DNA of 16,989 bases, from assembly GCA_003242645.1 (NCBI GenBank), contig QGVC01000038.1:1-16989 (forward strand). The letters run 5' to 3'. Below are positions 1 to 8,800 of the stretch, one piece after another; the first letter of the stretch is position 1, and the number at the start of each line of letters is the position of its first letter. This stretch comes from Pseudomonadota bacterium. Its GTDB lineage: Bacteria; Pseudomonadota; Alphaproteobacteria; Rhizobiales; Hyphomicrobiaceae. Position numbers and translations under genes: made by a program. Below the pieces are notes generated by a model. That model saw only the letters and a program-made list of their open reading frames with translations, made no database searches and was not told the origin of the DNA.

Positions 1-62
1 CTCCCGCGCTGAGCGATCAGCAAGAAGAGCGCAACTGGATCGGGCCCGTTCAGCGAAAGTGA
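1..62 (+). CDS. possible 3' end of an upstream gene (partial, unidentified)
   Basis: One frame is open from the window edge to a TGA at 60-62 and would end in ...NWIGPVQRK, four bases before the lpxD start. In alphaproteobacteria the gene before lpxD is usually bamA, whose product normally ends in an aromatic residue (the beta-signal). This tail does not end that way. It may be a different gene, an extended BamA tail, or a chance open frame of 20 codons. The other two frames do not give a better candidate: frame 1 stops at 10-12 and frame 2 runs on into lpxD out of frame. The tail is too short to identify a product. Confidence 0.3.
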   Translation, partial: PALSDQQEERNWIGPVQRK

Positions 63-66
63 TCCT

Positions 67-1128
67 ATGGAGCACCCTGGCTTCTTCGAACGTGCCGGCC
101 CCTTTCCTTTGGCCGAGGTGGCCCGTGCTGCCGGCGCTGAGCTGGTGCCGGGTGCCGATGGCGAATTGCTGATCTCCGACGTCAAGCCGCTGGCTGACGC
201 GGGAAGAGGTCACGTGTCGTTCCTGGACAACCGCAAGTATCTTCCGCAGCTGGCAAACACACGTGCAGCCGCTTGCCTCATCTCACCAGCTTTAGCTTCG
301 AGAGTGCCTGCAGGCACTGCGGCTCTTGTGACGGCGACCCCGTACCACGGCTTCGCGCGCGCGCTGCAACTCTTCTATCCCGACGCGCTGCGGCCCAAAG
401 TTTCGCGTGCAGGAAGCACGGTGCCGATTGACCCGACCGCCCAGCTCGAAGAGGGTGTATTGATCGAGCCGGGAGCCATCATCGGTCCGGAGGCGCAAAT
501 CGGCCGCGGCACAGTCGTTGCCGCTGGAGCCGTCATCGGCTATCGCTGCACCATCGGCCGAGACTGCTACATCGGCCCCGGAGCGACCGTCACACACGCT
601 CTCATCGGCAACCGCGTCATTCTGCACGCCGGGGTGAGAATCGGCCAGGATGGCTTCGGCTTTGCCATGGGGCCGCAGGGCCACCTCAAGGTGCCGCAGA
701 TCGGCCGCGTCATCATTCAGGATGATGTCGAGATCGGCGCAAATACGACCATCGACCGGGGAGCGCTCAACGATACGATTATCGGCGAGGGCACAAAAAT
801 TGATAATCTCGTGCAAATCGGGCACAACGTCGTTATCGGCAGGCACTGTGTGATCGTGGCGCACTGCGGAATCTCGGGCTCGACTGAGCTCGGTGACTTC
901 GTCGTCATGGGGGGCCAGTCTGGAACCGTTGGGCACATCAAGATTGGCACGGGCGCGCAGATCGCGGGTGCCTCGCACCCCAAGGACGACATACCGCCCG
1001 GTGCTCGCGTCGGCGGCACGCCCGCACGGCCGCTCAAAGACTGGGCACGTGAGCTCGCCGTGCTGAGCCGCCTGGCGAAGCAGGGCCGCCATGCGCCCGG
1101 AACGGATGAGGGTGGAAGCGAGACCTAA
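67..1128 (+). CDS. lpxD: UDP-3-O-(3-hydroxyacyl)glucosamine N-acyltransferase LpxD
   Basis: LpxD transfers a second hydroxyacyl chain from acyl-ACP to the 2-amino group of UDP-3-O-acylglucosamine in lipid A synthesis, in the cytosol. The 353-residue length fits the family. An N-terminal uridine-binding domain (about residues 1-110) carries the typical F-L-D-N-R-K-Y stretch near residue 52. A left-handed beta-helix of hexapeptide repeats (I-G-x-x-x-x) follows from about 118 to 330. The catalytic histidine is most likely H253 in [12 protein letters not shown], matching E. coli H239. The end has the V-G-G-T-P-A-R-P turn and a short C-terminal helix. The start ATG at 67 has only a weak purine-rich stretch upstream (GCGAAAGTGA). 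It is the first gene of the visible lipid A operon; fabZ follows after 56 nt. Confidence 0.97.
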   Translation: MEHPGFFERAGPFPLAEVARAAGAELVPGADGELLISDVKPLADAGRGHVSFLDNRKYLPQLANTRAAACLISPALASRVPAGTAALVTATPYHGFARALQLFYPDALRPKVSRAGSTVPIDPTAQLEEGVLIEPGAIIGPEAQIGRGTVVAAGAVIGYRCTIGRDCYIGPGATVTHALIGNRVILHAGVRIGQDGFGFAMGPQGHLKVPQIGRVIIQDDVEIGANTTIDRGALNDTIIGEGTKIDNLVQIGHNVVIGRHCVIVAHCGISGSTELGDFVVMGGQSGTVGHIKIGTGAQIAGASHPKDDIPPGARVGGTPARPLKDWARELAVLSRLAKQGRHAPGTDEGGSET

Positions 1129-1184
1129 AGGATGGAAGGGACAGCAGAGGTGAACGCACGCGTACCAGAAGGAGTGGAAAGGCA

Positions 1185-1685
1185 ATGAATGACGCGCCAG
1201 CAAAAGGGCAGCTCGGCACGGCCGACATCGCGCGCCTGCTCAATCTGCTGCCGCACAGGTATCCCTTCCTCCTGGTCGACCGCATCTACGATATGGATCG
1301 TGACGAGTCCGCGGTTGGGCTGAAGAACGTCACCATCAACGAGCCTTTCTTCCAGGGGCACTTTCCAAGCTACCCCGTCATGCCCGGCGTGCTCATCATC
1401 GAGGGCCTGGCGCAGACGGCCGGTGCGCTGTGCGTCCACAGCCTCGGTGAAAGCTACCGCCCCCAGCTCGTCTATTTCATGGGCATCGACAAGGCGAAGT
1501 TCCGCAAACCCATTGTGCCGGGCGATCAAATTCACTTCCATGTGCGGAAGATTCGGAGCCGCGGTCGCGCGTGGCGCTTCTACGGTGAAGCACGCGTCAA
1601 TGGGCAGGTCGCGGCCGAGGCCGAGATCAGCGCCATGATCGTCGATACTCCCGAGACGCAGGCCATCGCGGAACAGAATGGCTGA
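1185..1685 (+). CDS. fabZ: 3-hydroxyacyl-[acyl-carrier-protein] dehydratase FabZ
   Basis: FabZ dehydrates 3-hydroxyacyl-ACP to trans-2-enoyl-ACP in type II fatty acid synthesis. It competes with LpxA and LpxD for the same hydroxyacyl-ACP, which explains its place inside the lipid A operon in most Gram-negative bacteria. The 166-residue hotdog-fold protein shows the [11 protein letters not shown] motif near residue 23. The active-site pair is H59 in Q-G-H-F-P and E73 in I-I-E-G-L-A-Q, with the same 14-residue spacing as E. coli H54/E68. The ATG at 1185 follows a GGAG at about 1170-1173. The stop codon lies inside the first codons of lpxA (8-nt overlap), indicating coupled translation. Confidence 0.97.
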   Translation: MNDAPAKGQLGTADIARLLNLLPHRYPFLLVDRIYDMDRDESAVGLKNVTINEPFFQGHFPSYPVMPGVLIIEGLAQTAGALCVHSLGESYRPQLVYFMGIDKAKFRKPIVPGDQIHFHVRKIRSRGRAWRFYGEARVNGQVAAEAEISAMIVDTPETQAIAEQNG

Positions 1686-2481
1686 CGTTCAAATTCATCC
1701 CACCGCCATTGTCGAGCCCGGCGCCAAGCTTGGAGCCCGCGTCAAGATCGGCCCCTATTGCTTCGTCGGGCCGGAGGTGACGCTCGGTGATGACTGCGAG
1801 CTGATCAGCCATGTCGTTGTGGCTGGCCGGACGACGATTGGCCCGCGCACGCGCATCTTTCCCTTCGCCTCGATCGGCCATCAGCCCCAGGATTTGAAAT
1901 ACAAGGGCGAGCCTTCGACGCTGACGATCGGCTCCGACTGCCTCATCCGCGAGGGCGTTACGATGAACCCCGGCACCGCGGGTGGGGGCCTCCATACGGT
2001 CATTGGAAACAACTGTGCGTTTCTGGCCAACTCGCACGTCGGCCACGATTGCCGCATCGGCAACAACGTCGTGTTCTCCAACAACGTCATGCTGGCGGGG
2101 CATTGCACGGTTGGAGACTACGCCATCCTCGGCGGCGGAGCGGCCGTCATTCAGTTCGCGCGGATCGGTGCTCACGCATTCCTCGGAGGAATGTCGGGGC
2201 TCGAGAATGACCTGATCCCGTACGGCATGGCGGTCGGCAACCGCGCCCATTTGTCCGGCCTCAACATCATCGGTCTTCAGCGGCGCGGGTTCTCGCGGGA
2301 GACTATCCATGATCTTCGCCGAGCCTACCGGTTGCTGTTCGCGGCAGAGGGCACGCTGAAGGAGCGCCTCGACGACGTCGCCGCGGAATTCGAAAACCAC
2401 CCTCTCGTGCAGGAGATCGTGGCCTTCATCCGGGAGGGCGGTAAAAGATCCTTGTGCACTCCGCGCCATTCCGAGGGCTGA
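1678..2481 (+). CDS. lpxA: acyl-ACP--UDP-N-acetylglucosamine O-acyltransferase LpxA
   Basis: LpxA catalyses the first step of lipid A synthesis, moving a 3-hydroxyacyl chain from ACP to the 3-OH of UDP-GlcNAc. The 267-residue protein starts with [14 protein letters not shown] and continues as hexapeptide repeats of a left-handed beta-helix to about residue 190, then a helical C-terminal part with the family-typical L-Q-R-R-G-F-S-R-E. The probable catalytic base is H123 in S-H-V-G-H-D-C, equivalent to E. coli H125. The G-G-x-S-G turn near residue 171, where the acyl-length ruler sits in E. coli LpxA, keeps both glycines. This is compatible with a long acyl chain but does not prove it. The gene overlaps fabZ by 8 nt, and lpxI begins 2 nt after its stop. 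Confidence 0.97.
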   Translation: MADVQIHPTAIVEPGAKLGARVKIGPYCFVGPEVTLGDDCELISHVVVAGRTTIGPRTRIFPFASIGHQPQDLKYKGEPSTLTIGSDCLIREGVTMNPGTAGGGLHTVIGNNCAFLANSHVGHDCRIGNNVVFSNNVMLAGHCTVGDYAILGGGAAVIQFARIGAHAFLGGMSGLENDLIPYGMAVGNRAHLSGLNIIGLQRRGFSRETIHDLRRAYRLLFAAEGTLKERLDDVAAEFENHPLVQEIVAFIREGGKRSLCTPRHSEG

Positions 2482-2486
2482 ACGTG
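2473..2486 (+). promoter_or_regulatory. ribosome binding site and GTG that decide the lpxI start
   Basis: A GAGGG at 2473-2477 sits six bases before the GTG at 2484, just after the lpxA stop (TGA 2479-2481). The alternative GTG at 2454 lies 28 nt inside lpxA and has its nearest G-rich stretch (2432-2437) about 16 nt away. The 2484 start also places the Rossmann-type G-I-L-A-G-N-G-G near the N-terminus, as is usual for LpxI. Confidence 0.65.
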
Positions 2487-3770
2487 GAGACGGGCCTTGG
2501 CCCGCTGGGAATTCTGGCTGGCAACGGCGGATTGCCGCTGGAAGTCGCGAACGAGGTTCGCCGGACCGGCCGCCCCGTGTACATCGTCGCCATTCAAGGC
2601 GAGGCCGAGCCCGGCATCGAAACGCATCCGCACATTTGGATGGGCCTGGGCCAGATTGGTGGCATGCTGCGCGCCTTTCGCGAGGCAGGCTGCCAGGACC
2701 TCGTCATTCTCGGTGGTGTGAAACGGCCCGATCTGTTGAAGTTGCGCCCGGACCTCGGGTTTTTCTGCAATCTGCCGCTTATTCTGAGCCTGATGGTTGG
2801 CGGCGACGACAGCGTCCTCCGCCGCGTGGTCTCCTTTTTCGAGAGGCATGGTTTCCGCGTCTTCGGCGCCCACGACGTGGCGCCCGCACTGCTAGCGGAA
2901 GAGGGTGTGCTTGGCGGCGCGGAGCCGGGAGATGAGCTTCGCCGGGATATTGCGCTCGGCTTTGCGCTCATCGAGGCGCTGGCGCCGCTCGACGTCGCGC
3001 AGGCGGTTGTGGTCTCCGAAGGGAGGCCCATCGCCATCGAAGGCGCCGAGGGCACGGATCGTATGCTCGCGCGCGTGCAGGAAATGCGTGCGGCGGGGTA
3101 TGGCGGGCGCGGCGGCGTCATCGTCAAGGCGCCCAAGCGCGGACAGGAGCTGCGGGTCGATCTGCCTGCCGTCGGGCCACGGACCGTCGAAGGAGCTGCG
3201 GCTGCCGGTCTCGACGGCATAGCGGTAGCGGCGCGTCAGGTGCTGGTGGCGAAACGCGATAAGGTTCGCGAGCTCTTGGGGGAAACGGGGCTGTTTCTCG
3301 TCGGCGCCGACCCGGAAGCTCAGTTGTCAGCGGCTCCACAGCGACCGCAAGGAGAAGCAGAACCGGGCCGCCTCAGGTGGGTCAGCGGGAAGGTGAAGTG
3401 GCGCGATATTCGGGATGCCGAGCGCGCGCTCCAAGCCATAGCCACCGTTCGGCCGTTTGGCGTGGGCGCAGCGGCCGTCGTCGCCCGTCAGCACGTTCTT
3501 GCCATCGAGTCGGGCGAGGGGACGGAGCGGATGCTCGAACGCGTCGCCGGCCTCCGCCAGTGGGGCGATCGCAGCTCGCGCCGCAGGCGCGGTGTTGTGG
3601 CGCTTCGGGCGACCGACGCCAACGCGACGGCTTGCACGCGATGGGCCGCGAGCTCCGGTCTCGCCGGTGTTGTCCTCGCTGGGCCGTGGCCTGATCGCGA
3701 GCGTTCCGAGTTCGCCATTGCAGCGGCGACGGCTGGGTTGTTCGTTCTCACTTGCGAGGACCACGGATGA
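2484..3770 (+). CDS. lpxI: UDP-2,3-diacylglucosamine pyrophosphatase LpxI, with a duplicated degenerate C-terminal domain
   Basis: LpxI hydrolyses UDP-2,3-diacylglucosamine to 2,3-diacylglucosamine-1-phosphate plus UMP, replacing LpxH in alphaproteobacteria. Counting from the GTG at 2484 (428 residues), the N-terminal Rossmann-like domain covers about residues 1-140 and includes L-G-I-L-A-G-N-G-G-L-P. The catalytic domain (PF06230, formerly DUF1009) covers about 155-276, with E-G-T-D-R-M-L near 195 and L-R-V-D-L-P-A-V-G around D226. D226 probably matches the catalytic Asp225 of Caulobacter LpxI. Usual family members are about 270-290 residues and end near here. This protein continues for about 150 residues. 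A linker is followed by a second copy of the catalytic domain at 308-428 that keeps E-G-T-E-R-M-L-E-R-V and A-G-L-F-V-L but has no R-x-D-L-P motif. The identity of the first two domains is firm; the role of the third is unknown. A GTG at 2454 is a possible longer start. Confidence 0.93.
   Translation: METGLGPLGILAGNGGLPLEVANEVRRTGRPVYIVAIQGEAEPGIETHPHIWMGLGQIGGMLRAFREAGCQDLVILGGVKRPDLLKLRPDLGFFCNLPLILSLMVGGDDSVLRRVVSFFERHGFRVFGAHDVAPALLAEEGVLGGAEPGDELRRDIALGFALIEALAPLDVAQAVVVSEGRPIAIEGAEGTDRMLARVQEMRAAGYGGRGGVIVKAPKRGQELRVDLPAVGPRTVEGAAAAGLDGIAVAARQVLVAKRDKVRELLGETGLFLVGADPEAQLSAAPQRPQGEAEPGRLRWVSGKVKWRDIRDAERALQAIATVRPFGVGAAAVVARQHVLAIESGEGTERMLERVAGLRQWGDRSSRRRRGVVALRATDANATACTRWAASSGLAGVVLAGPWPDRERSEFAIAAATAGLFVLTCEDHG
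3405..3767 (+). other. degenerate second LpxI catalytic domain within lpxI
   Basis: Residues 308-428 of LpxI align by eye with residues 155-276 of the same protein. Matching blocks are A-V-V-V-S-E-G-R-P-I-A-I-E with A-V-V-A-R-Q-H-V-L-A-I-E, E-G-T-D-R-M-L-A-R-V with E-G-T-E-R-M-L-E-R-V, A-G-L-D-G-I-A-V with S-G-L-A-G-V-V-L, and T-G-L-F-L-V with A-G-L-F-V-L. The copy is shorter by roughly ten residues where domain 1 has its K-x-x-K-R-G-Q and R-x-D-L-P motifs, and it carries an Arg-rich insert (S-S-R-R-R-R). It is probably non-catalytic. Confidence 0.8.
3756..3769 (+). promoter_or_regulatory. ribosome binding site deciding the lpxB start
   Basis: GAGGA at 3756-3760 is followed after six bases by the ATG at 3767, which overlaps the lpxI stop as ATGA. 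An upstream in-frame TTG at 3752 has no comparable site and is rejected as the start. Confidence 0.8.
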
Positions 3771-4951
3771 ACGGCAGCGACAAGCCGCTGCACATTTTTC
3801 TTGTGGCTGGCGAGCAGTCCGGGGATGCGCTGGGCGCCAGCCTGATGTCGGCCCTGCAGGCGAAACTTGACCAAAGTGTCGTCTTCTCTGGCGTGGGCGG
3901 CGCGCAAATGGGGGCCCGCGGCCTCAAGAGCCTTTTTCCGCTGTCGGATGTGGCCGTCATGGGGCCGCTGTCCATCTTGCGGCGGCTGCCGCGGATTATC
4001 AGCCGCGTCTACGCCACAGTCGATGCGGCGGTCGCGGAAAGGCCCGATGTTGTCGTGATCATCGACAGCCCCGAGTTCACCCACGCCATCGCCAAGCGCA
4101 TCCGCCGGCGCTGTCCTGCCATCCCGATAGTCGACTACGTGAGCCCAACCGTGTGGGCCTGGCGTCCCGGGCGGGCCAAGCGCATGCGGCGCTACGTCGA
4201 TCACGTGCTTGCGTTGCTGCCTTTTGAGCCTGAGGCCCACCGGAAGCTCGGCGGCCCGCCATGCACATACGTGGGTCACCCTTTGATCGAGCGGCGGGAA
4301 TGGTTGGAGAGCCTTAATCCAACGCCGCTTGCCGAGAGGCTGGAGTTAGAGCGAGACCAGCCCATTCTTGTGGTGCTGCCTGGCAGCCGGTCCTCGGAGG
4401 TCGAACGGCTGATGCAACCCTTTGGAGAGGCCGTTCGGCTGCTTCATGCCCGCGGGCTGGTTCGCCAGGTCATCATTCCGGCGGTGCCGCATCTCAGGAG
4501 CGTCATCGAACAGGCGGTTGGTGAGTGGCCGGTTCGCCCCCACTTGGTCGAGGGCGATGAAGACAAGTTCAGCGCATTCAAGCTGGCGACTGCCGCGCTG
4601 GCGGCCTCGGGCACGGTGACGCTAGAGCTTGCCCTCGTTGGAACACCGGCCGTCGTCGCGTACCGCGTGGATCCCATCGCGGCCCGCCTTCGCTTCCTGG
4701 TGAAGGTGCCGTCGATCGTCCTCGCCAATCTAGTTCTCGGCGAGAATGTCTACCCCGAGTTCGTGCAAGAGGACTGCACGCCCGAAAAGCTGGCCGCCGC
4801 AGTGGCACCGCTCCTCAGCACGACACCGGAACGCCGTCGCCAGCTCGACTTACTGGCTCGCATTCCTGAGCGCCTGGCCGTGGAGGCCAGCAAACCGAGC
4901 GACGCGGCAGCGGACATCATCATCCAGTACGCGCGGACAGGGGCGCTCTAG
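3767..4951 (+). CDS. lpxB: lipid-A-disaccharide synthase LpxB
   Basis: LpxB condenses UDP-2,3-diacylglucosamine with 2,3-diacylglucosamine-1-phosphate (the LpxI product) into the lipid A disaccharide at the inner face of the cytoplasmic membrane. The 394-residue GT19 glycosyltransferase shows V-A-G-E-Q-S-G-D at residues 13-20, G-V-G-G-A-Q-M soon after, I-D-S-P-E-F (E. coli has an Asp-containing motif here), V-S-P-T-V-W-A-W-R, Y-V-G-H-P-L, V-L-P-G-S-R-S-S-E-V, A-S-G-T-V-T-L-E and L-A-N-L-V-L-G-E-N-V-Y-P-E-F. All are family signatures. It overlaps lpxI by 4 nt and is the last gene of the operon, ending 15 nt before the convergent sirtuin gene. Confidence 0.97.
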   Translation: MNGSDKPLHIFLVAGEQSGDALGASLMSALQAKLDQSVVFSGVGGAQMGARGLKSLFPLSDVAVMGPLSILRRLPRIISRVYATVDAAVAERPDVVVIIDSPEFTHAIAKRIRRRCPAIPIVDYVSPTVWAWRPGRAKRMRRYVDHVLALLPFEPEAHRKLGGPPCTYVGHPLIERREWLESLNPTPLAERLELERDQPILVVLPGSRSSEVERLMQPFGEAVRLLHARGLVRQVIIPAVPHLRSVIEQAVGEWPVRPHLVEGDEDKFSAFKLATAALAASGTVTLELALVGTPAVVAYRVDPIAARLRFLVKVPSIVLANLVLGENVYPEFVQEDCTPEKLAAAVAPLLSTTPERRRQLDLLARIPERLAVEASKPSDAAADIIIQYARTGAL

Positions 4952-4982
4952 CGCAGATATGCTGTCCTATCTTGCGTAATTT
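4951..4982 (+). terminator. weak hairpin after lpxB
   Basis: CGCA-GATA at 4952-4959 can pair with TATC at 4968-4971 and TGCG at 4973-4976, with one bulged T and an 8-nt loop, followed by TAATTT. It lies over the lpxB/sirtuin junction and inside the sirtuin stop region. The stem is short, so this is only a candidate. Confidence 0.3.
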
Positions 4983-5683
4983 CCGGAAAGAACCCGGTCG
5001 ACCCACTCCGGCACGATGCGCGTGGCCGGTCCGTGGATCGCTTCAGCGAAAAGGTTGACGCCTAGCGAGGGTTCGAGATTGAGCTCCACCGTATGGGCGC
5101 CCGCTGCTCGAGCTTCCCGTACGAAGCCGGCTGCGGGATACACGGTGCCGCTCGTGCCGATCGAGACGAACAGGTCCGCCTTGGCAAGGACGTCGTAAAT
5201 CTCGTCCATGTGGTAGGGCATCTCGCCGAACCACACCACGTCGGGCCGAAGGCCACCGGCCTTGCTGCAGGAAGGGCAGGGGGTATCAACCGATAAGTCA
5301 TCGTGCCAGGGATGGCGAGCTTCGCACCGGGTACAGAGCGCCTTCAGGAGCTCGCCGTGCATATGGATGAGCCGCCGCGTGCCAGCCGCCTCGTGCAAAG
5401 CATCGATGTTCTGCGTAATGATCGTGACCTCGCCGGGGTGCTCGCGCTCCAGCCGCGCCAAGGCCAAGTGGGCGGCATTGGGTTTGGCATCCCGCAATCC
5501 GCGCCGCCGCATGTTGTAGAATTCGTGCACGCGCTGAGGATTGGCGGCAAACGCCTCGGGCGTTGCCACTTCGGTGAGGTCGTACTTGCTCCAGATGCCG
5601 TCCTTGTCGCGAAAGGTGGCGAGACCAGACTCGGCGGAAAGGCCGGCACCTGTGAGGATGACGATGCGCTCGAAGGAAGCCAT
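4967..5683 (-). CDS. cobB: NAD-dependent protein deacylase, sirtuin family (CobB/SIRT5-like)
   Basis: Sirtuins remove acyl groups from protein lysines using NAD+, giving nicotinamide and O-acyl-ADP-ribose. The 238-residue protein has the NAD-binding G-A-G-L-S-A-E-S-G at 12-20, T-Q-N-I-D at 90-94, the catalytic H109 in H-M-H-G-E, and a zinc site from C117/C120 and C136/C139. Y56 and R59 in F-Y-N-M-R occupy the place of the Y-x-x-R pair that in SIRT5 and E. coli CobB binds negatively charged acyl groups. Desuccinylase or demalonylase activity is therefore likely alongside deacetylation. There is no signal peptide, so it is cytosolic. It stands alone: convergent with lpxB on one side, and 151 nt downstream of dnaE on the same strand. 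The ATG at 5683 has only a weak AGTAGG upstream. Confidence 0.95.
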   Translation of the reverse strand: MASFERIVILTGAGLSAESGLATFRDKDGIWSKYDLTEVATPEAFAANPQRVHEFYNMRRRGLRDAKPNAAHLALARLEREHPGEVTIITQNIDALHEAAGTRRLIHMHGELLKALCTRCEARHPWHDDLSVDTPCPSCSKAGGLRPDVVWFGEMPYHMDEIYDVLAKADLFVSIGTSGTVYPAAGFVREARAAGAHTVELNLEPSLGVNLFAEAIHGPATRIVPEWVDRVLSGNYAR

Positions 5684-5834
5684 GGCCTACTGAAATTACC
5701 GTTCCTTGAACCCTCACCTAATCGAGTTCGGTGACTAGTTCAAATTGGGTTCTAAGGCGCAGGTTGAGCAGCAGATATTGGAAAGAGATGTCGCCAAGTC
5801 GTTCTTGAATGATCGACGCGGCGCGCGAGCCAGC

Positions 5835-8800
5835 TCACAAATCGAGCACCTCCAGCACCCCTGGCACTGTCGACAGGGTGCCTTTGAGCATCGGGTTGAC
5901 CTCGTAGCGCCCCGGTACGGCCAGCTCGACGTCGCGGCCTTTCTCGTCAAGCCTGAGGACTAGCCGGATTTCGCCGCGGCCCGGTTTCAGCAGCTCTTTG
6001 ATGCTGGCGATTTCGGATTGGCGGGCGATAACGGCCTCTCCCGCGAGCACCACCTTGAGGCCGCGCTGAACTGCGCCCGCGGCCTTATCGAGTGCTTCCA
6101 GGTGTTGCACGCGTAGCTTGACACTCTCTCCGTCACGCTCGGCCTCGACGGTCAGCAGCACAGGCGTGCCGGGCTCCAGAAGATCGCGTGCCTGCGCCAG
6201 GGTGTCGGAAAAGATCACCGCCTCGAATTGCCCGCTGGGATCGGAGAACATGGCGAACGCGAATTTGTTGCCGCGCTGGGATTTGCGTTCGCGCGCAGAA
6301 ACGACGATGCCGGCGAGCCGCCCTGCCGACACGCCGCGCTCGGTTGCCGCCTCGAACTCTGACCACCGCTGCACACCAAGGCTTGCGAGCACGCTCTCGT
6401 ACTCGTCGAGCGGATGGCCTGAGAGGAAAAAGCCGACGGCATCGAACTCTTTCTCCAGCCGCTCCATCGGCGTCCAGGGCTTCGTCGGCCTCAGATCGAG
6501 CTGCGGCGCAGAAGCCAATGCGCCGCCGAACAGATCGCTGATGCCGGTCTCCGCATCGGAGGCAAGCCTGTTGGCGAGCGCAAGAATCTGATCGACATTG
6601 TTGAAGACCAGCGCGCGATCGGGAGTTAGCGCGTCGAAAGCGCCTGCTGCGGCGAGCGTTTCAAGCGCGCGCTTGTTGAGCGCTTTTGCGTTCAAACGCG
6701 CCGCAAAATCGGACAGGTCTTTGAATGGCCCGCCTTTCCTCCGTTCTTCGACAATGGATTCAACGGCAGCGGTGCCGATGTTCTTCAGTGCAGCGAGCGA
6801 ATAGCGGATCGCTCCGGGCTGTCCCTCACCGCGCGATGGCTCCGGCAGAAAATCGACAGCTGATTCATTCACGCACGGCGGCTTGACGACGATGCCACTG
6901 CGGCGGGCTTCCGCCGCGAACACGCTGAGCTTGTCCGTGTTGCCCATATCCAGCGTCATCGACGCCGCCAGAAACTCCTCCGGGTAATTCGCCTTGAGAT
7001 AGGCGGTGTGATAGCTCACCAGCGCATAGGCGGCTGCGTGGGACTTGTTGAAGCCGTACCCGGCGAACTTGTCGACCAGCTCGAAAATGTAGACGGCGTC
7101 CTTTTGGCTGACGCCGTTCTTCATCGCTCCTTCGACGAAGCGCGCCTGCTGCTTCGCCATTTCGGCCTTGTCTTTCTTGCCCATGGCGCGCCGGAGCAGG
7201 TCGGCTTCGCCGAGCGAGTAGCCGGCGAGGACCTGCGCGATCTGCATCACCTGCTCCTGGTAGATGATGACGCCGTAAGTCTCCTTTAGGATCGGCTCCA
7301 ACATCGGGTGCAGGTAATCGACCGGCTCCTTCCCGTGCTTGCGATTGATGTAGACGGGGATGTTGTCCATGGGGCCGGGCCGGTAGAGCGCCACCATGGC
7401 GATGATGTCCTCGAAGCGGTCGGGTTTGAGCTGCCTGAGGCTTTCGCGCATGCCCGTGCTTTCCAGCTGGAACACACCGACCGTTTCTGCTCGGGCCAGC
7501 AGCTCATATGTAGGCCGATCGTCCAAAGGCACCTTGGACAGATCAACCGTCACCCCGCGGCATTGCTTGATGAGATCTACGGTCTTCTGCAGGACGGTGA
7601 GGGTCTTGAGCCCCAGGAAGTCGAACTTGACAAGGCCTGCCGCCTCTACCTGCTTCCAGTTGAATTGCGTGATGGGGAAGCTGGATTTCGGATCGCGATA
7701 GAGCGGCACCAGCTCGTCGAGCGGCCGGTCGCCGATCACCATGCCAGCGGCATGTGTCGATGCGTGCCGGTAAAGGCCCTCCAGCTTCTGGGCGATCTCC
7801 AGCAGCCGGGCGACGATCGGCTCAGAGTCGCGCGCTTCCTGCAACTTCGGCTCGCTGGCGATGGCCTCGGCCAGCGTTACGGGATTAGCCGGGTTGTTCG
7901 GCACCAGCTTGCAGAGCTTGTCGACCTGCCCATAGGGCATCTGCAGCACGCGGCCGACGTCGCGCAACACCGCGCGGGCCTGCAGCTTTCCGTGCGTGAT
8001 GATCTGAGCGACCCGATCCGCTCCGTATTTTTGCTGGACGTAGCGAATGACCTCGTCGCGCCGGTCCTGACAGAAATCGATGTCGAAGTCCGGCATCGAG
8101 ATGCGTTCAGGATTGAGGAAGCGCTCGAACAGCAGGCCGAACCGCAGCGGATCAAGGTCGGTGATCGTCAGCGCCCACGCAACGAGTGAGCCCGCGCCTG
8201 ATCCGCGTCCGGGCCCGACCGGGATGCCCTGGCTCTTCGCCCATTTGATGAAGTCGGACACGATGAGGAAGTAGCCCGGGAATTTCATCCGGGTGATGAT
8301 GTCCAGCTCGTATTCGAGGCGTTTCCAATAGTCCTCCTCGGTAAAGCCGGGAGCCAGCTGATTAGCGGCGAGCCGCGCTTTCAAGCCTTCCTCGGCCTGA
8401 CGCTTCAGCTCGGCCGCCTCGACAGCGAGTTGGTCGGCCTCTGAGGCGCCCTCGCCCGCAGAGACGAAGCGGGGCAAAATCGGCTTGCGGCCCAGGGGGC
8501 GGAACGGGCATCGCTTGGCGATCTCGATCGTATTCTCGAGCGCCTCGGGCAGATCACGGAACAGCTCCGCCATCTCCCCGGCGCTCTTGAAGTAGTGATC
8601 GGGCGTTACGCGCCGCCGGTCGTCCTCGACGACGTACCGGCCCTCCGCGATGCACAGAAGCACATCGTGAGCCTCGTAGTCGTCGGGGCTGGCGAAATAG
8701 GCTTCGTTGGTGGCGACGATCGGGAGCTCCAGGCTGTAGGCCAAATCGAGCAGCTCCGGCTCGACCATTGCCTCCTGCTCCAGCCCGTGACGCTGCAACT

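Noticed and set aside
292..1203. Long minus-strand reading frame antisense to lpxD
   Set aside because: It overlaps lpxD entirely, has no recognisable domain and a composition typical of the complement of a GC-rich gene.
3312..3404. A frameshift separating lpxI from a second gene
   Set aside because: The frame is continuous, no ribosome binding site or start is evident, and the downstream part is homologous to LpxI itself, so a fused duplicate explains it better.
5726..5741. GTTC...GTTC resembling the alphaproteobacterial LexA box between cobB and dnaE
   Set aside because: The spacing is 8 nt; the known box is GTTC-N7-GTTC, and the site lies downstream of dnaE rather than in a promoter.
7308..8189. 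293-codon plus-strand frame inside dnaE
   Set aside because: Antisense to the conserved polymerase palm; shadow of strong codon bias.
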